Shown: positions 1-7,776 of the stretch, in pieces
Layout of the letters: each line of letters starts with the position of its first letter
Position numbering within the stretch: the first letter of the stretch is position 1
DNA from: Paenibacillus aceti
GTDB lineage: Bacteria; Bacillota; Bacilli; Paenibacillales; Paenibacillaceae
Direction of reading: 5' to 3'
NCBI RefSeq assembly: GCF_003614185.1
Contig: NZ_KZ987724.1
Coordinates: 892,771 to 956,770 of the forward strand
Length of the DNA stretch: 64,000 nucleotides
Translations under genes and position numbers: made by a program
The notes under the pieces: generated by a model
Database searches by the model: none
What the model was told of the DNA's origin: nothing
Seen by the model: the letters and a program-made list of their open reading frames with translations, nothing else

Positions 1-688
1 TCTGGATTTGATCATCATACAGGTCGATATAGAGCTGGCCGTAGCCGTCTACCTGTCCGACATAGACGTTGTCGAGAGATACGCCCTGCTTCTCCAGCTC
101 GGTATTCAGCCATTGCCGGCTGAATCCGGCAGTCGCCAGCGGCTCGTCCATAATTTTGCCATCGAGGATCACAGCCTGCGGTTCGGATTCAGCCGGTATT
201 TTGATGCCCAACTGAGCTGGCGTAATCGGTTGATATTCATCCTTCAGCAAGACGTTAACTTCTCCATCCGGCTCAATAACGGCGAATTGCACTTGGGACA
301 GCTTGAAGATGCTCTTCTTGCGCAGCTGCTCCAAGAGTTCTTCATTGGTCAGCTTCTCTTTTTTCAGATTATCCTCAAGAATTTTGCCGTCTTTAATTAG
401 AACGGTCCCCTTGCTGTCGATCCAGTCTCGCGATTTCTTGCTCTTCATCTGCAGGAACTCGATTCCAAAGGAGACGAGGAACCAGGTTGCCATGGCTACG
501 AGGCCGATGTACCAGTCCTGCTCATGGTCAATGGACAGATACGCTGCTAAGTCCCCTATGGTGATCCCTGTAATATATTCGAAGAAGGTGAGCTGGGAGA
601 GCTGCCTTTTCCCGAGCAGACGGGTCATGATGAAGAGCACTACAGCGGCGCTTAAGGTTCTGATGATTATTTCCAGCCATATGGGCAT
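1..688 (-). CDS. YetF/DUF421 family membrane protein (partial, C-terminus off the left edge)
   Basis: The reverse strand reads open from an ATG at 688 to the window edge (229 codons visible). The first ~85 residues contain three hydrophobic helices, including the conserved TRLLGKRQLSQL and TIGDLAAYLS stretches typical of the DUF421/YetF family; the rest is a soluble domain. An AAAGGAG ribosome site lies just upstream of the ATG. YetF-type proteins are membrane proteins found in spore formers, sometimes encoded with DUF1657 proteins in spoVA-like germination loci, and a DUF1657 gene starts divergently here at 863. A sporulation or germination-linked membrane role is inference. The C-terminal end cannot be judged. 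Confidence 0.88.
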   Translation of the reverse strand, partial: MPIWLEIIIRTLSAAVVLFIMTRLLGKRQLSQLTFFEYITGITIGDLAAYLSIDHEQDWYIGLVAMATWFLVSFGIEFLQMKSKKSRDWIDSKGTVLIKDGKILEDNLKKEKLTNEELLEQLRKKSIFKLSQVQFAVIEPDGEVNVLLKDEYQPITPAQLGIKIPAESEPQAVILDGKIMDEPLATAGFSRQWLNTELEKQGVSLDNVYVGQVDGYGQLYIDLYDDQIQ

Positions 689-862
689 AGCAAGAGGCTC
701 CTTTCACCACATTGAAATGGACAGTTGTGTTAACCCAATTATGTGCAGCTGGCGTTATTTTACTAACACAATATATGGCAGGGACATGTATGCATTATGA
801 AGCTGGAATATGGCAAAATTAATGCTTGTTCAAACTGACAATCGATTAAGGTGGTGAACAAA

Positions 863-1069
863 TTGACCGTCGCATCCCAAGTTAAGACAACTTTAGCTTC
901 CTTAAAAAGCGCTCAGGCCAGCCTGGAAACATTCGCTCTGAGTACACAAAACCAGGAAGCCAAGCAAATGTTCACTAATGCTGCTGCGCAAACTCAGCAA
1001 ATCGTGGACCAGGTGCAAACCCGAGTGCAGCAATTGGAGCAGGAGGAGCCGCAATATAAAGGTTTTTAA
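863..1069 (+). CDS. DUF1657 domain small protein
   Basis: A 68-residue helical, Gln-rich protein starting MTVASQVKTTLASLKSAQAS, which is the standard DUF1657 N-terminus. I place the start at TTG 863 because AAGGTGGTGA sits about 6 bases upstream and family members begin exactly there; two in-frame GTG codons at 851 and 854 would add only four residues and lack spacing for a ribosome site. DUF1657 proteins commonly accompany DUF421/YetF and SpoVA-like genes in Bacillota, and the YetF gene is divergent immediately upstream. Molecular function is unknown. An intrinsic terminator follows at 1089. Confidence 0.85.
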   Translation: MTVASQVKTTLASLKSAQASLETFALSTQNQEAKQMFTNAAAQTQQIVDQVQTRVQQLEQEEPQYKGF

Positions 1070-1088
1070 TAGTTCAAGGATGCAGAGA

Positions 1089-1125
1089 GAAGCTTCGTTC
1101 TTACAGGAACGAGGTTTCTTTTTTT
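1089..1125 (+). terminator. Intrinsic terminator after the DUF1657 gene
   Basis: A 12-bp stem (GAAGCTTCGTTC pairing with GAACGAGGTTTC, using G-U pairs) with a 6-base loop is followed by a run of seven T. Confidence 0.8.
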
Positions 1126-1181
1126 GTGGATTTGCGCAGATTTTCTGCGGTTTAGGCGGGGCTATTTTACCAGAATCCAGG

Positions 1182-1210
1182 TGGATAAGCACTATAAATC
1201 ATGTTATAAT
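1182..1210 (+). promoter_or_regulatory. Probable sigma-A promoter for miaB
   Basis: A perfect TATAAT at 1205-1210 preceded by TGT (extended -10) lies 17 bp after a weak -35 (TGGATA, 1182-1187). It precedes the miaB GTG start by about 75 bases. Confidence 0.5.
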
Positions 1211-1286
1211 TTAGTGTAATGCATTTTTACAAGGTTGCTGAACCGCTTGGGTACAAACATAGATTAAAAGGGAGTGAGCCGACACC

Positions 1287-2840
1287 GTGGCTAAAGAAAC
1301 CAAGGATTACTCCAAGTATTTTGATTTTTCGGACGCAAAAGTCATCTCGGAGGACGAACGAGGGAAGAAGATCAGAATCCGCGGACGGGAGATCCAAATC
1401 TTGTCGGAACCGAATAGCCGGATTGAGAAGCAGCGTGGCAAGGAAGAAATCAAAGTATTGTATGACAATATGGTCCCAGAGGAGCTCCGGCAGATTGGAC
1501 TTGGCAAACACTATATTGTATACACATTTGGCTGCCAAATGAATGAGCATGATAGTGAGACGATCAAGGGTCTTTTGGAGCAGATGGGTTACCAGCCTAC
1601 GGAGGATCGCAAGGAAGCAGATATTATTCTGTACAACACCTGTGCGATTCGTGAGAATGCTGAGGATAAAGTGTTCGGTGAACTCGGACATATGAAGGTA
1701 CTAAAGATGGAAAAGCCAGATTTGCTGCTCGGCGTCTGCGGCTGTATGTCGCAGGAAGAGAGCGTTGTGAAACGGATTTTGCAGAAGCACGGTTTTGTCG
1801 ATATGATCTTCGGAACGCATAATGTCCACCGTCTGCCTTACCTGATTCAGGAGGCACTGTTCAGTAAAGAGATGGTGGTTGAGGTCTGGTCCAAGGAAGG
1901 CGACATCATAGAGAACCTGCCTAAGAAACGCGAAGGCATGCGGGCCTGGGTGAATATTATGTACGGCTGCGACAAATTCTGTACATATTGCATCGTACCT
2001 TTTACGCGCGGGAAGGAAAGAAGTCGCCGGCCGGAGGATGTTATCGCTGAAGTGAGAGAACTTGCGCGTCAAGGCTTCAAGGAGATTACTCTGCTTGGTC
2101 AGAATGTGAACGCTTATGGCAAGGATTTCACGGATATCGATTACAGATTCGGCGATCTAATGGATGATATCCATAAGATCGACATTCCGCGGATTCGCTT
2201 CACCACCTCGCATCCCCGCGACTTCGATGATCATCTGATCGAGGTGCTGGCGAAGGGCGGTAACCTGGTGGAGCATATCCATCTACCGGTGCAATCCGGC
2301 AGCAGTGCCGTGCTGAAGAAGATGAGCCGTAAGTATACGCGGGAGAGCTATCTGGAGCTTGTTAAGAAAATTAAGACGGCGATCCCTAACGTGGTGCTGA
2401 CCACCGATATTATCGTCGGCTTCCCAGGGGAGACGGATGAGCAGTTCGAGGAGACGCTGTCTCTCGTGCGTGAAGTGGGCTATGACTCGGCCTATACATT
2501 CATTTATTCACCGCGTGAAGGAACACCGGCGGCCGTGATGGAAGACAACATTCCGATGGAAGTGAAGAAAGAGCGGCTGCAGCGTTTGAATGATGCGGTT
2601 AACGAATACAGCCGTCAGCGCAACGATGCCATGCGTGGCGAAATCGTGGAAGTGCTGGTCGAAGGAGAGAGCAAGAAGAACACGAATATTCTGTCCGGCC
2701 GCACAAGATCGAATAAACTCGTTCATTTTGAAGGAAGCACCGATTTGGTCGGCAAGTTCGTGATGGTGGAAATCACGGAGCCGATGACTTGGTACATCAA
2801 GGGGAAGGTCATACCGGAGAGCATCTCTTCCGTGTCTTGA
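1287..2840 (+). CDS. miaB: tRNA-2-methylthio-N6-dimethylallyladenosine synthase MiaB
   Basis: 517 residues, start GTG 1287 after a GGGAGTGA ribosome site. MiaB is a radical-SAM methylthiotransferase that converts i6A37 to ms2i6A37 in tRNAs reading U-starting codons. Visible domains: an N-terminal extension of ~70 residues, the UPF0004 domain with cysteines around [21 protein letters not shown] and [10 protein letters not shown] for one 4Fe-4S cluster, the radical-SAM CxxxCxxC ([10 protein letters not shown], about residues 225-235) for the second cluster, and a C-terminal TRAM RNA-binding domain ending near [13 protein letters not shown]. All cluster cysteines are present. It is followed 60 bases later by ricA, the same order seen around ymcB-ymcA in Bacillus. 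Confidence 0.97.
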   Translation: MAKETKDYSKYFDFSDAKVISEDERGKKIRIRGREIQILSEPNSRIEKQRGKEEIKVLYDNMVPEELRQIGLGKHYIVYTFGCQMNEHDSETIKGLLEQMGYQPTEDRKEADIILYNTCAIRENAEDKVFGELGHMKVLKMEKPDLLLGVCGCMSQEESVVKRILQKHGFVDMIFGTHNVHRLPYLIQEALFSKEMVVEVWSKEGDIIENLPKKREGMRAWVNIMYGCDKFCTYCIVPFTRGKERSRRPEDVIAEVRELARQGFKEITLLGQNVNAYGKDFTDIDYRFGDLMDDIHKIDIPRIRFTTSHPRDFDDHLIEVLAKGGNLVEHIHLPVQSGSSAVLKKMSRKYTRESYLELVKKIKTAIPNVVLTTDIIVGFPGETDEQFEETLSLVREVGYDSAYTFIYSPREGTPAAVMEDNIPMEVKKERLQRLNDAVNEYSRQRNDAMRGEIVEVLVEGESKKNTNILSGRTRSNKLVHFEGSTDLVGKFVMVEITEPMTWYIKGKVIPESISSVS

Positions 2841-2900
2841 ATGAAGGCTGACCTAGACCGACAAGTAACGACCGAAGAAGATTGATGAGGAGGGGAAACC

Positions 2901-3356
2901 TTGACGCAGCAACAACAGCATACAGATTGCGGAATTCCGAAATTCGATACCCGTGATCTGATCATTCGCGATGATATTATGGCTAAGGCGAAGGAATTGG
3001 CCGAATTGATCGGTACCAGCGAGGAAGTTCAGCAGTTCAGGCAAGCTGAGCAGCAGATCCAGAAGCATGAGAAGGTACAGAGCCTGATTAGCACCATCAA
3101 GAAGAAGCAGAAGGAAGTTGTGGCTTTTGAGAGCTTTCAGAACAAGGCGATGGTGGACAAAATCGAAGCTGAAATTTCGGCATTGCAGGACGAATTAGAC
3201 AATATTCCACTCGTTACGGATTTTCAACAAAGCCAAAGTGATATCAATTATTTGCTGCAGCTTGTCATCTCGGTTATTAGCGATACGGTATCACAGAAAG
3301 TGAATGTGGAGACGGGAAGTAACTCGCCGGCAACGACTTCCGGCTATGGTGATTAA
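2901..3356 (+). CDS. ricA: RicA/YmcA family protein (RicAFT complex subunit)
   Basis: 151 residues starting at TTG 2901, behind a GAGGAGGGG ribosome site. It is an all-helical YlbF/YmcA-family protein with the core RDDIMAKAKELAELI, a Gln/Lys-rich coiled-coil segment and the LDNIPLVTDFQQSQ element typical of YmcA. In Bacillus subtilis RicA (YmcA) with RicF (YlbF) and RicT (YaaT) forms an Fe-S complex needed for RNase Y-dependent mRNA maturation and for sporulation, biofilm and competence. The N-terminal 15 residues are low-complexity (TQQQQHTD). Probably cotranscribed with miaB; a strong terminator follows. Confidence 0.92.
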   Translation: MTQQQQHTDCGIPKFDTRDLIIRDDIMAKAKELAELIGTSEEVQQFRQAEQQIQKHEKVQSLISTIKKKQKEVVAFESFQNKAMVDKIEAEISALQDELDNIPLVTDFQQSQSDINYLLQLVISVISDTVSQKVNVETGSNSPATTSGYGD

Positions 3357-3371
3357 TGAGGTAAATAAGTC

Positions 3372-3400
3372 GGTGCGGGAGTGCGCTTCCGCACCTTTTT
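3372..3400 (+). terminator. Intrinsic terminator of miaB-ricA
   Basis: Stem GGTGCGG / CCGCACC with a short loop, followed by TTTTT. Confidence 0.88.
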
Positions 3401-3444
3401 ATTGAGCATGGAATCGGCACCTTGATGAGGAAGTATGAATTAAA

Positions 3445-3465
3445 GATTTAGGATTTAGGATTTAG
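3445..3465 (+). repeat. Three tandem 7-bp repeats (GATTTAG) supplying a ribosome site
   Basis: GATTTAG is repeated exactly three times at 3445, 3452 and 3459. The last copy merges into the AGGAGG ribosome site of the thioesterase gene (ATG 3479). Confidence 0.8.
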
Positions 3466-3478
3466 GAGGTAACGATTC

Positions 3479-3871
3479 ATGGAATGGTCGGAAATTATGC
3501 TGAAGGAGCAAATGAGCTTCTCAGGCAATCTGGGAATGAAATTCAATCGGATTGAGAAGGAATGCGTAGAGATTGAACTGGAAATAAAAGATACGCATTT
3601 GAACTATGTGGGTATCGTACATGGCGGCGTTCTATCCTCGCTGATGGACCAAGCGATGGGTACGCTGGTAGGCGCGATCAAGGGACGTCTTGGAGTTACT
3701 ACGCATTTGAGTGTGAATTTCTTGCATGCAGCCAAAGTGGGAGCGATCAAGACTTATGCTTATCCTGTGCATGAGACCTACCGCACGATGACCTGTCGTG
3801 CCGAGATTCGTGACAGCAATGATGAGCTCTGCTGTGTGGCCACCGGAACCTTCCGATTGCCTCGGGAATAA
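3479..3871 (+). CDS. PaaI-family hotdog thioesterase
   Basis: 130 residues, start ATG 3479 nine bases after AGGAGG. It has the hotdog-fold acyl-CoA thioesterase pattern: LNYVGIVHGGVLSSLMDQAMG (active-site loop and helix, residues ~40-60) and the THLSVNFLHAAKVG strand. PaaI-like enzymes hydrolyse aryl- or acyl-CoA thioesters in the cytosol; the substrate cannot be read from sequence. It stands alone between a terminator and the Nudix gene. Confidence 0.88.
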   Translation: MEWSEIMLKEQMSFSGNLGMKFNRIEKECVEIELEIKDTHLNYVGIVHGGVLSSLMDQAMGTLVGAIKGRLGVTTHLSVNFLHAAKVGAIKTYAYPVHETYRTMTCRAEIRDSNDELCCVATGTFRLPRE

Positions 3872-3969
3872 GCAGCGGGTTGCTTTTTATGGCATAAATG
3901 TATTTCTTTTATTGTTATTATCTTGGGGTACACTGATATATTATAACTGATGTGGTGATGGTGATCGTG

Positions 3970-4755
3970 ATGAGTAAAGAACATGAGCAAGAGCGTGCCA
4001 ATGGGGTGATGGAGGTCAAGAAATATCGGACACCGGATGGAATTCCAGCCGATATCGTGATGTTCACGTTGACTCGCCAGGAGAGAAAGGCCGCAACGAA
4101 GTCTTTGCCAAGGTTTGATCTGAAGGTCATGCTGATTCGCAGAAGAAGCTGGCCTTATGCTGGTGCATGGGCACTGCCTGGGGGGTTCTGTCAGGAGAAT
4201 GAATCCCTGTATGAGACGGCGCGAAGAGAATTGAAGGAAGAGACTGGCGTGGATGGCCACCATCTGGAATATCTCGGTGTGTACAGCAGGCCAGGCCGGG
4301 ACCCGCGTGGATGGATTATCTCCCATGCCTTCTTCGCCTTGGTGGAGGAAGGTGTGATCGAGAAGCGGCAGGCTGCCGATGATGCCCAGGAGGTTGGACT
4401 GTTCCCGGTGCGGGAGGCGCTTGATGATTTGCAATTGGCATTTGACCATCGTGAAATTCTTGAGGATGCTTACTTAAGGATACAACAGCAGATGCTTCAT
4501 ACGACGATTGCTAAGCAGTTCCTGCCTCCGCATTTCACACTGGGGGAGCTGTATCAAGTCATTCAGACGGTTGTTCCTGATTTTGCCGAGCTTAATTTTA
4601 TCCGCAAAATCACTTCCACGCGCAGCCGCCAAGGTATTCTGGAAGAGGTGCGCGATGAGAACGGCAAGCCGATGCTGTCTAATCAATATTCGCAGCGTCC
4701 GGCCCAACTATATCGATTTACTGACTTTACACCGCAGTTATCGATCTATACCTAA
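3970..4755 (+). CDS. Nudix protein with NrtR-type winged-helix C-terminus
   Basis: About 261 residues from ATG 3970. In-frame GTG/ATG codons at 3952, 3955, 3958 and 3961 are alternative starts, and no ribosome site clearly decides between them. The N-terminal half is a Nudix hydrolase with an intact box (GGFCQENESLYETARRELKE, then ETGV). The C-terminal ~75 residues (FTLGELYQVIQTVVPDFAEL, then FIRKI) match the winged-helix domain of NrtR-like Nudix regulators. NrtR proteins repress NAD-salvage and biosynthesis genes and sense ADP-ribose or related nucleotides. The next gene is nicotinate phosphoribosyltransferase, which fits. The intact Nudix box means an active ADP-ribose-type hydrolase is equally possible. 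Confidence 0.85.
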   Translation: MSKEHEQERANGVMEVKKYRTPDGIPADIVMFTLTRQERKAATKSLPRFDLKVMLIRRRSWPYAGAWALPGGFCQENESLYETARRELKEETGVDGHHLEYLGVYSRPGRDPRGWIISHAFFALVEEGVIEKRQAADDAQEVGLFPVREALDDLQLAFDHREILEDAYLRIQQQMLHTTIAKQFLPPHFTLGELYQVIQTVVPDFAELNFIRKITSTRSRQGILEEVRDENGKPMLSNQYSQRPAQLYRFTDFTPQLSIYT

Positions 4756-4777
4756 GTTTTAATGTGATTTTGACAAC

Positions 4778-4788
4778 ATATGACATAT
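4778..4788. promoter_or_regulatory. Short palindrome, candidate regulator site between Nudix gene and pncB
   Basis: ATATG-A-CATAT is a perfect 11-bp inverted repeat overlapping the region just after a TTGACA hexamer (4770-4775). Position between an NrtR-like gene and pncB suggests an operator; no consensus was available to test it. Confidence 0.25.
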
Positions 4789-4840
4789 AGATGGTGCTCG
4801 ACATTGCTGAACAGAAGGTATATTCTTAAATAAATCTAAG

Positions 4841-4870
4841 GGCAGAAGGAACCACCTGCTGCCTTTTTTT
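4841..4870 (+). terminator. Intrinsic terminator/attenuator upstream of pncB
   Basis: Stem GGCAGAAGG / CCTGCTGCC (one mismatch), followed by TTTTTTT. It ends the Nudix gene transcript, or attenuates pncB, whose ATG lies 30 bases on. Confidence 0.7.
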
Positions 4871-4900
4871 GTCATCAGGATTGTTAGGGGGACGAGGACC

Positions 4901-6364
4901 ATGTATTGTACAGAGATGGCGTTACATACGGATAAATATCAAATCAATATGATCTATGCTCACTGGCTAAATGGGACCCATCTTAAGCAAACCGTATTCG
5001 AGGCTTATTTCCGCAAGCTGCCGTTCGGCAATGGGTATGCGGTATTCGCCGGGCTGGAACGGATTGTGAACTATATATCCAATTTGCAATTTACCGAAGA
5101 GGATCTCGATTATTTGGCGATGCAGGAAGAGAATTATAAGCCAGAATTTCTGGATCTGCTGCGTAATTTCCGCTTCGGTGGCAATGTCTATTCCTTCGAG
5201 GAAGGCGCTCTGTGCTTCCCGAATGAGCCGCTGATTCGCGTCGAGGGTACGATTATGGAGACGCAGCTCGTGGAGACTGCACTACTTAATTTCATGAACT
5301 TCCAGACCTTGATCGCGACCAAGGCGTCCCGGATCAAGAGCGTGGCTAAGGATGATGTGCTGATGGAATTCGGTACCCGGCGGGCGCAGGAAGCGGACGC
5401 CGCGATCTGGGGAGCGAGAGCTACATATATTTCCGGCTTTGATGCGACATCGAATCTGTTAGCTGGCAAAATATTCGGCATCCCGACCAAAGGGACACAT
5501 GCGCACTCCTGGGTACAGATCTTCGACTCTGAAGACGAGGCCTTCGATATCTATGCCAGGGCGCTGCCTGATCAAGTGTCGCTCCTGGTCGATACCTTCG
5601 ATACACTGGAGAGCGGAGTACCGAATGCGATCAAGACGGCACGTAAGCTTGAGGCGATGGGCAAGCGGCTCGGCAGTATCCGCATCGATAGCGGCGATCT
5701 CGCCTATCTGTCGATTAAGGCTCGCCAAATGCTAGACGATGCCGGGCTCCCTTATGTGAAGATCGTGGCCTCTAATGATTTGGATGAGAATACGATCTTC
5801 AACTTGAAGGCGCAAGGAGCCAGGATCGATTCCTGGGGCGTCGGTACCCAGCTCATTACGGCGGCTGATCAACCAGCGCTTGGCGGAGTGTACAAGCTGG
5901 TCGAGCGCGAGCATAATGGCGAGATGGAGCCGACGATCAAGATTTCCGGCAATCCGGAGAAGGTAACTTCTCCTGGCAAGAAGGATGTGCTGCGCATCGT
6001 CAGCAAGGAAAGCTGTAAATGCATAGCCGATTATGTCTGCTTCCCGCATGAGAAGCAGGCGCGAACCGGCGGGAATTTACGCCTCTTCGATCCCATGCAT
6101 CCTTATATTAAGAAGACGGTCAAGGATTATGAAGCGATCCCGATGCTGCAGCCGATCTTTGAGCGGGGAGAGCTCGTCTATGATTTACCGGCATTGGAGG
6201 ATATCAAAGCTTATCATACGCAGCAGCTGGATATGTTCTGGCCAGAATATCTGCGCAAGCTAAATCCTGAGATCTACAAGGTCAGACTTAGTCAAGAGGC
6301 TTGGGAGCTGCGGCAGCGGATGATTGAGGAACGGCTCAGCTTGCATGAGGAAGAGGGACGATAG
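4901..6364 (+). CDS. pncB: Nicotinate phosphoribosyltransferase
   Basis: 487 residues from ATG 4901 with an AGGGGGACGAGG ribosome region. It catalyses nicotinate + PRPP (+ATP) to nicotinate mononucleotide, the first step of the Preiss-Handler NAD salvage route. The start MALHTDKYQINMIYAHW, FRKLPFGNGYAVFAGLE, the FGTRRAQEADAAIWGARAT catalytic/PRPP segment and IRIDSGDLAYLS are standard for the family, and the length matches. Adjacent to the NrtR-like Nudix gene, suggesting NAD-linked control. Confidence 0.96.
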   Translation: MYCTEMALHTDKYQINMIYAHWLNGTHLKQTVFEAYFRKLPFGNGYAVFAGLERIVNYISNLQFTEEDLDYLAMQEENYKPEFLDLLRNFRFGGNVYSFEEGALCFPNEPLIRVEGTIMETQLVETALLNFMNFQTLIATKASRIKSVAKDDVLMEFGTRRAQEADAAIWGARATYISGFDATSNLLAGKIFGIPTKGTHAHSWVQIFDSEDEAFDIYARALPDQVSLLVDTFDTLESGVPNAIKTARKLEAMGKRLGSIRIDSGDLAYLSIKARQMLDDAGLPYVKIVASNDLDENTIFNLKAQGARIDSWGVGTQLITAADQPALGGVYKLVEREHNGEMEPTIKISGNPEKVTSPGKKDVLRIVSKESCKCIADYVCFPHEKQARTGGNLRLFDPMHPYIKKTVKDYEAIPMLQPIFERGELVYDLPALEDIKAYHTQQLDMFWPEYLRKLNPEIYKVRLSQEAWELRQRMIEERLSLHEEEGR

Positions 6365-6414
6365 GGCAGGTCATTCTTTGATTTCCCTCTATATATAGAA
6401 GATACTTATTATGA

Positions 6415-6456
6415 AAGACTGCTAGATAAGTGTGAATTCACTTGTTTGGCAGTCTT
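6415..6456. terminator. Hairpin after pncB
   Basis: An 8-bp outer stem (AAGACTGC / GCAGTCTT) encloses partly paired AAGTG/CACTT arms. The T-tract is weak, so termination is plausible but not certain. The rest of the 377-base gap holds AT-rich promoter sequence described in the next entry. Confidence 0.55.
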
Positions 6457-6619
6457 GTTGTTGTCAGCTGAGTAATTATTTCTCGGGAAAGCGCAAAAAT
6501 CGATTTTTTTAGAGGTTTGAGCGCTCATTTCTATCCACAGATTGTTACGAGATTCGACAATACTTAAATTTTGTGACAATCCGGGTAAAAAGGTCAAAAT
6601 GAGATTGTCCATATGACAT

Positions 6620-6649
6620 TTGTTACATTCGTCACACTACTTCTATGAT
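6620..6649 (+). promoter_or_regulatory. Promoter with Rex/Fnr-like palindrome ahead of the oxidoreductase operon
   Basis: TATGAT at 6644-6649 is a good -10. The -35 area is covered by TGTTA-n6-TCACA (6621-6636), one mismatch from the TGTGA-n6-TCACA Crp/Fnr consensus and also similar to the Rex TTGTGAA..TTCACAA pattern. A site over the -35 would act by repression. The operon downstream encodes a redox enzyme. Confidence 0.45.
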
Positions 6650-6741
6650 AAATTGAAAAATTAAGTAAGGTCTATTTATTTTAAAATAATTACTGATTTA
6701 CGTCGTTATGATCTCGCATTTGCGAAGAAGGGAGCTATGAC

Positions 6742-7749
6742 GTGGTACAGTTGCCAAAAAAGAACAAGCTTGGTTTTTTTGAGATTCGCTTGGAGTCCAT
6801 TGGAGGGTTAGGTGCCAATCTGGCGGGCAAAATGCTCGCAGAGGCTGGCGTGGAAGGCGCGGGCTTCAACGGAGTTAGCTTCTCTTCCTATGGTTCGGAG
6901 AAGAAGGGCTCGCCGGTCAAGGCGCATATCCGCTTCTGTGATCTGGATACTCCGATCCGGGACACTTCACCGGTAGAACGCCCACATATCGTGGGGATAT
7001 TCCAGGAGGCGCTGGCCAAGACCGTAAATGTGATTAGCGGTATCTATGAAGACAGCACCGTTCTAGTAAATTCACGGAAAACTCCTGAAGAGCTGCAAGA
7101 GAAGATGAAATTGCTCGGCGGTACGATCGCGGTGGTCGATGCAACAGGAATCGCACTTGAGGAGAAGAACCGTGTTAATATGGCCATGCTAGGCGCATTA
7201 TTCAGACTATGTCCCTTCCTTGATCCGGATACGATGAAGGATGTTATTCGTAAGTCGCTAGAGAAGAAATATCCGCAGACCGTTGCCCCGGCGCTGGCTA
7301 CCTTTGAACGCGGCTATCAAGGGGTGGTCTTCAAGACCTTTGATTTGCCGGAAGGAGCAAGTATGCCGGAATTTGTACGGATGGACACGCCAGTGCTTGG
7401 CTATGAAACTCAGCCCATCGGCGGTATTATCTCAAATCCGGGCAATAGCATTTTGAAAGATTTGAGCATTTCCCGCTCCGGGATGATGCCGCATTTCGAG
7501 GCTGCGTCTTGTATCCACTGTGCCCAGTGCGACAATGTGTGCCCTGATAACTGCTTCGTCTGGGAGGAACTCCCGGATAAGAAGGGCAGACCGCAGATGT
7601 TCCTGAAGGGCATCGATTATCAATACTGTAAAGGCTGCCTGAAATGTGTTCATGCTTGCCCGACGGATGCGCTCTCGAAAGAGCGTGAAGAAGAAGGCTA
7701 TGCGGAGGAACATCGTGTTCCCCATTTATTCGATCTGGCCATTCAATAA
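6742..7749 (+). CDS. 2-oxoacid:ferredoxin oxidoreductase, gamma subunit fused to 2x[4Fe-4S] domain
   Basis: 335 residues from GTG 6742, GAAGGGAG ribosome site. Residues 1-~200 are the gamma (POR-gamma) domain, with RLESIGGLGANLAGKMLAEA and FNGVSFSSYGSEKKGSPVKA. Residues ~255-320 form a ferredoxin domain with two CxxCxxCxxxC clusters (CIHCAQCDNVCPDNC and CKGCLKCVHACP). This subunit relays electrons from 2-oxoacid decarboxylation to ferredoxin. It lies 27 bases upstream of the alpha/beta gene, so both are surely one operon. The 2-oxoacid (pyruvate, 2-oxoglutarate or a branched-chain acid) cannot be decided from sequence. Confidence 0.92.
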   Translation: MVQLPKKNKLGFFEIRLESIGGLGANLAGKMLAEAGVEGAGFNGVSFSSYGSEKKGSPVKAHIRFCDLDTPIRDTSPVERPHIVGIFQEALAKTVNVISGIYEDSTVLVNSRKTPEELQEKMKLLGGTIAVVDATGIALEEKNRVNMAMLGALFRLCPFLDPDTMKDVIRKSLEKKYPQTVAPALATFERGYQGVVFKTFDLPEGASMPEFVRMDTPVLGYETQPIGGIISNPGNSILKDLSISRSGMMPHFEAASCIHCAQCDNVCPDNCFVWEELPDKKGRPQMFLKGIDYQYCKGCLKCVHACPTDALSKEREEEGYAEEHRVPHLFDLAIQ

Positions 7750-7776
7750 ATCAGAAATAGAAAGGCGGTAACATTG

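Noticed and set aside
303-800. Forward ORF of 165 codons at the left end
   Set aside because: It is antisense to the YetF gene, which has family motifs and a ribosome site.
4756-4900. Riboswitch before pncB
   Set aside because: Only a simple hairpin with T7 is visible; no conserved aptamer pattern was recognised.
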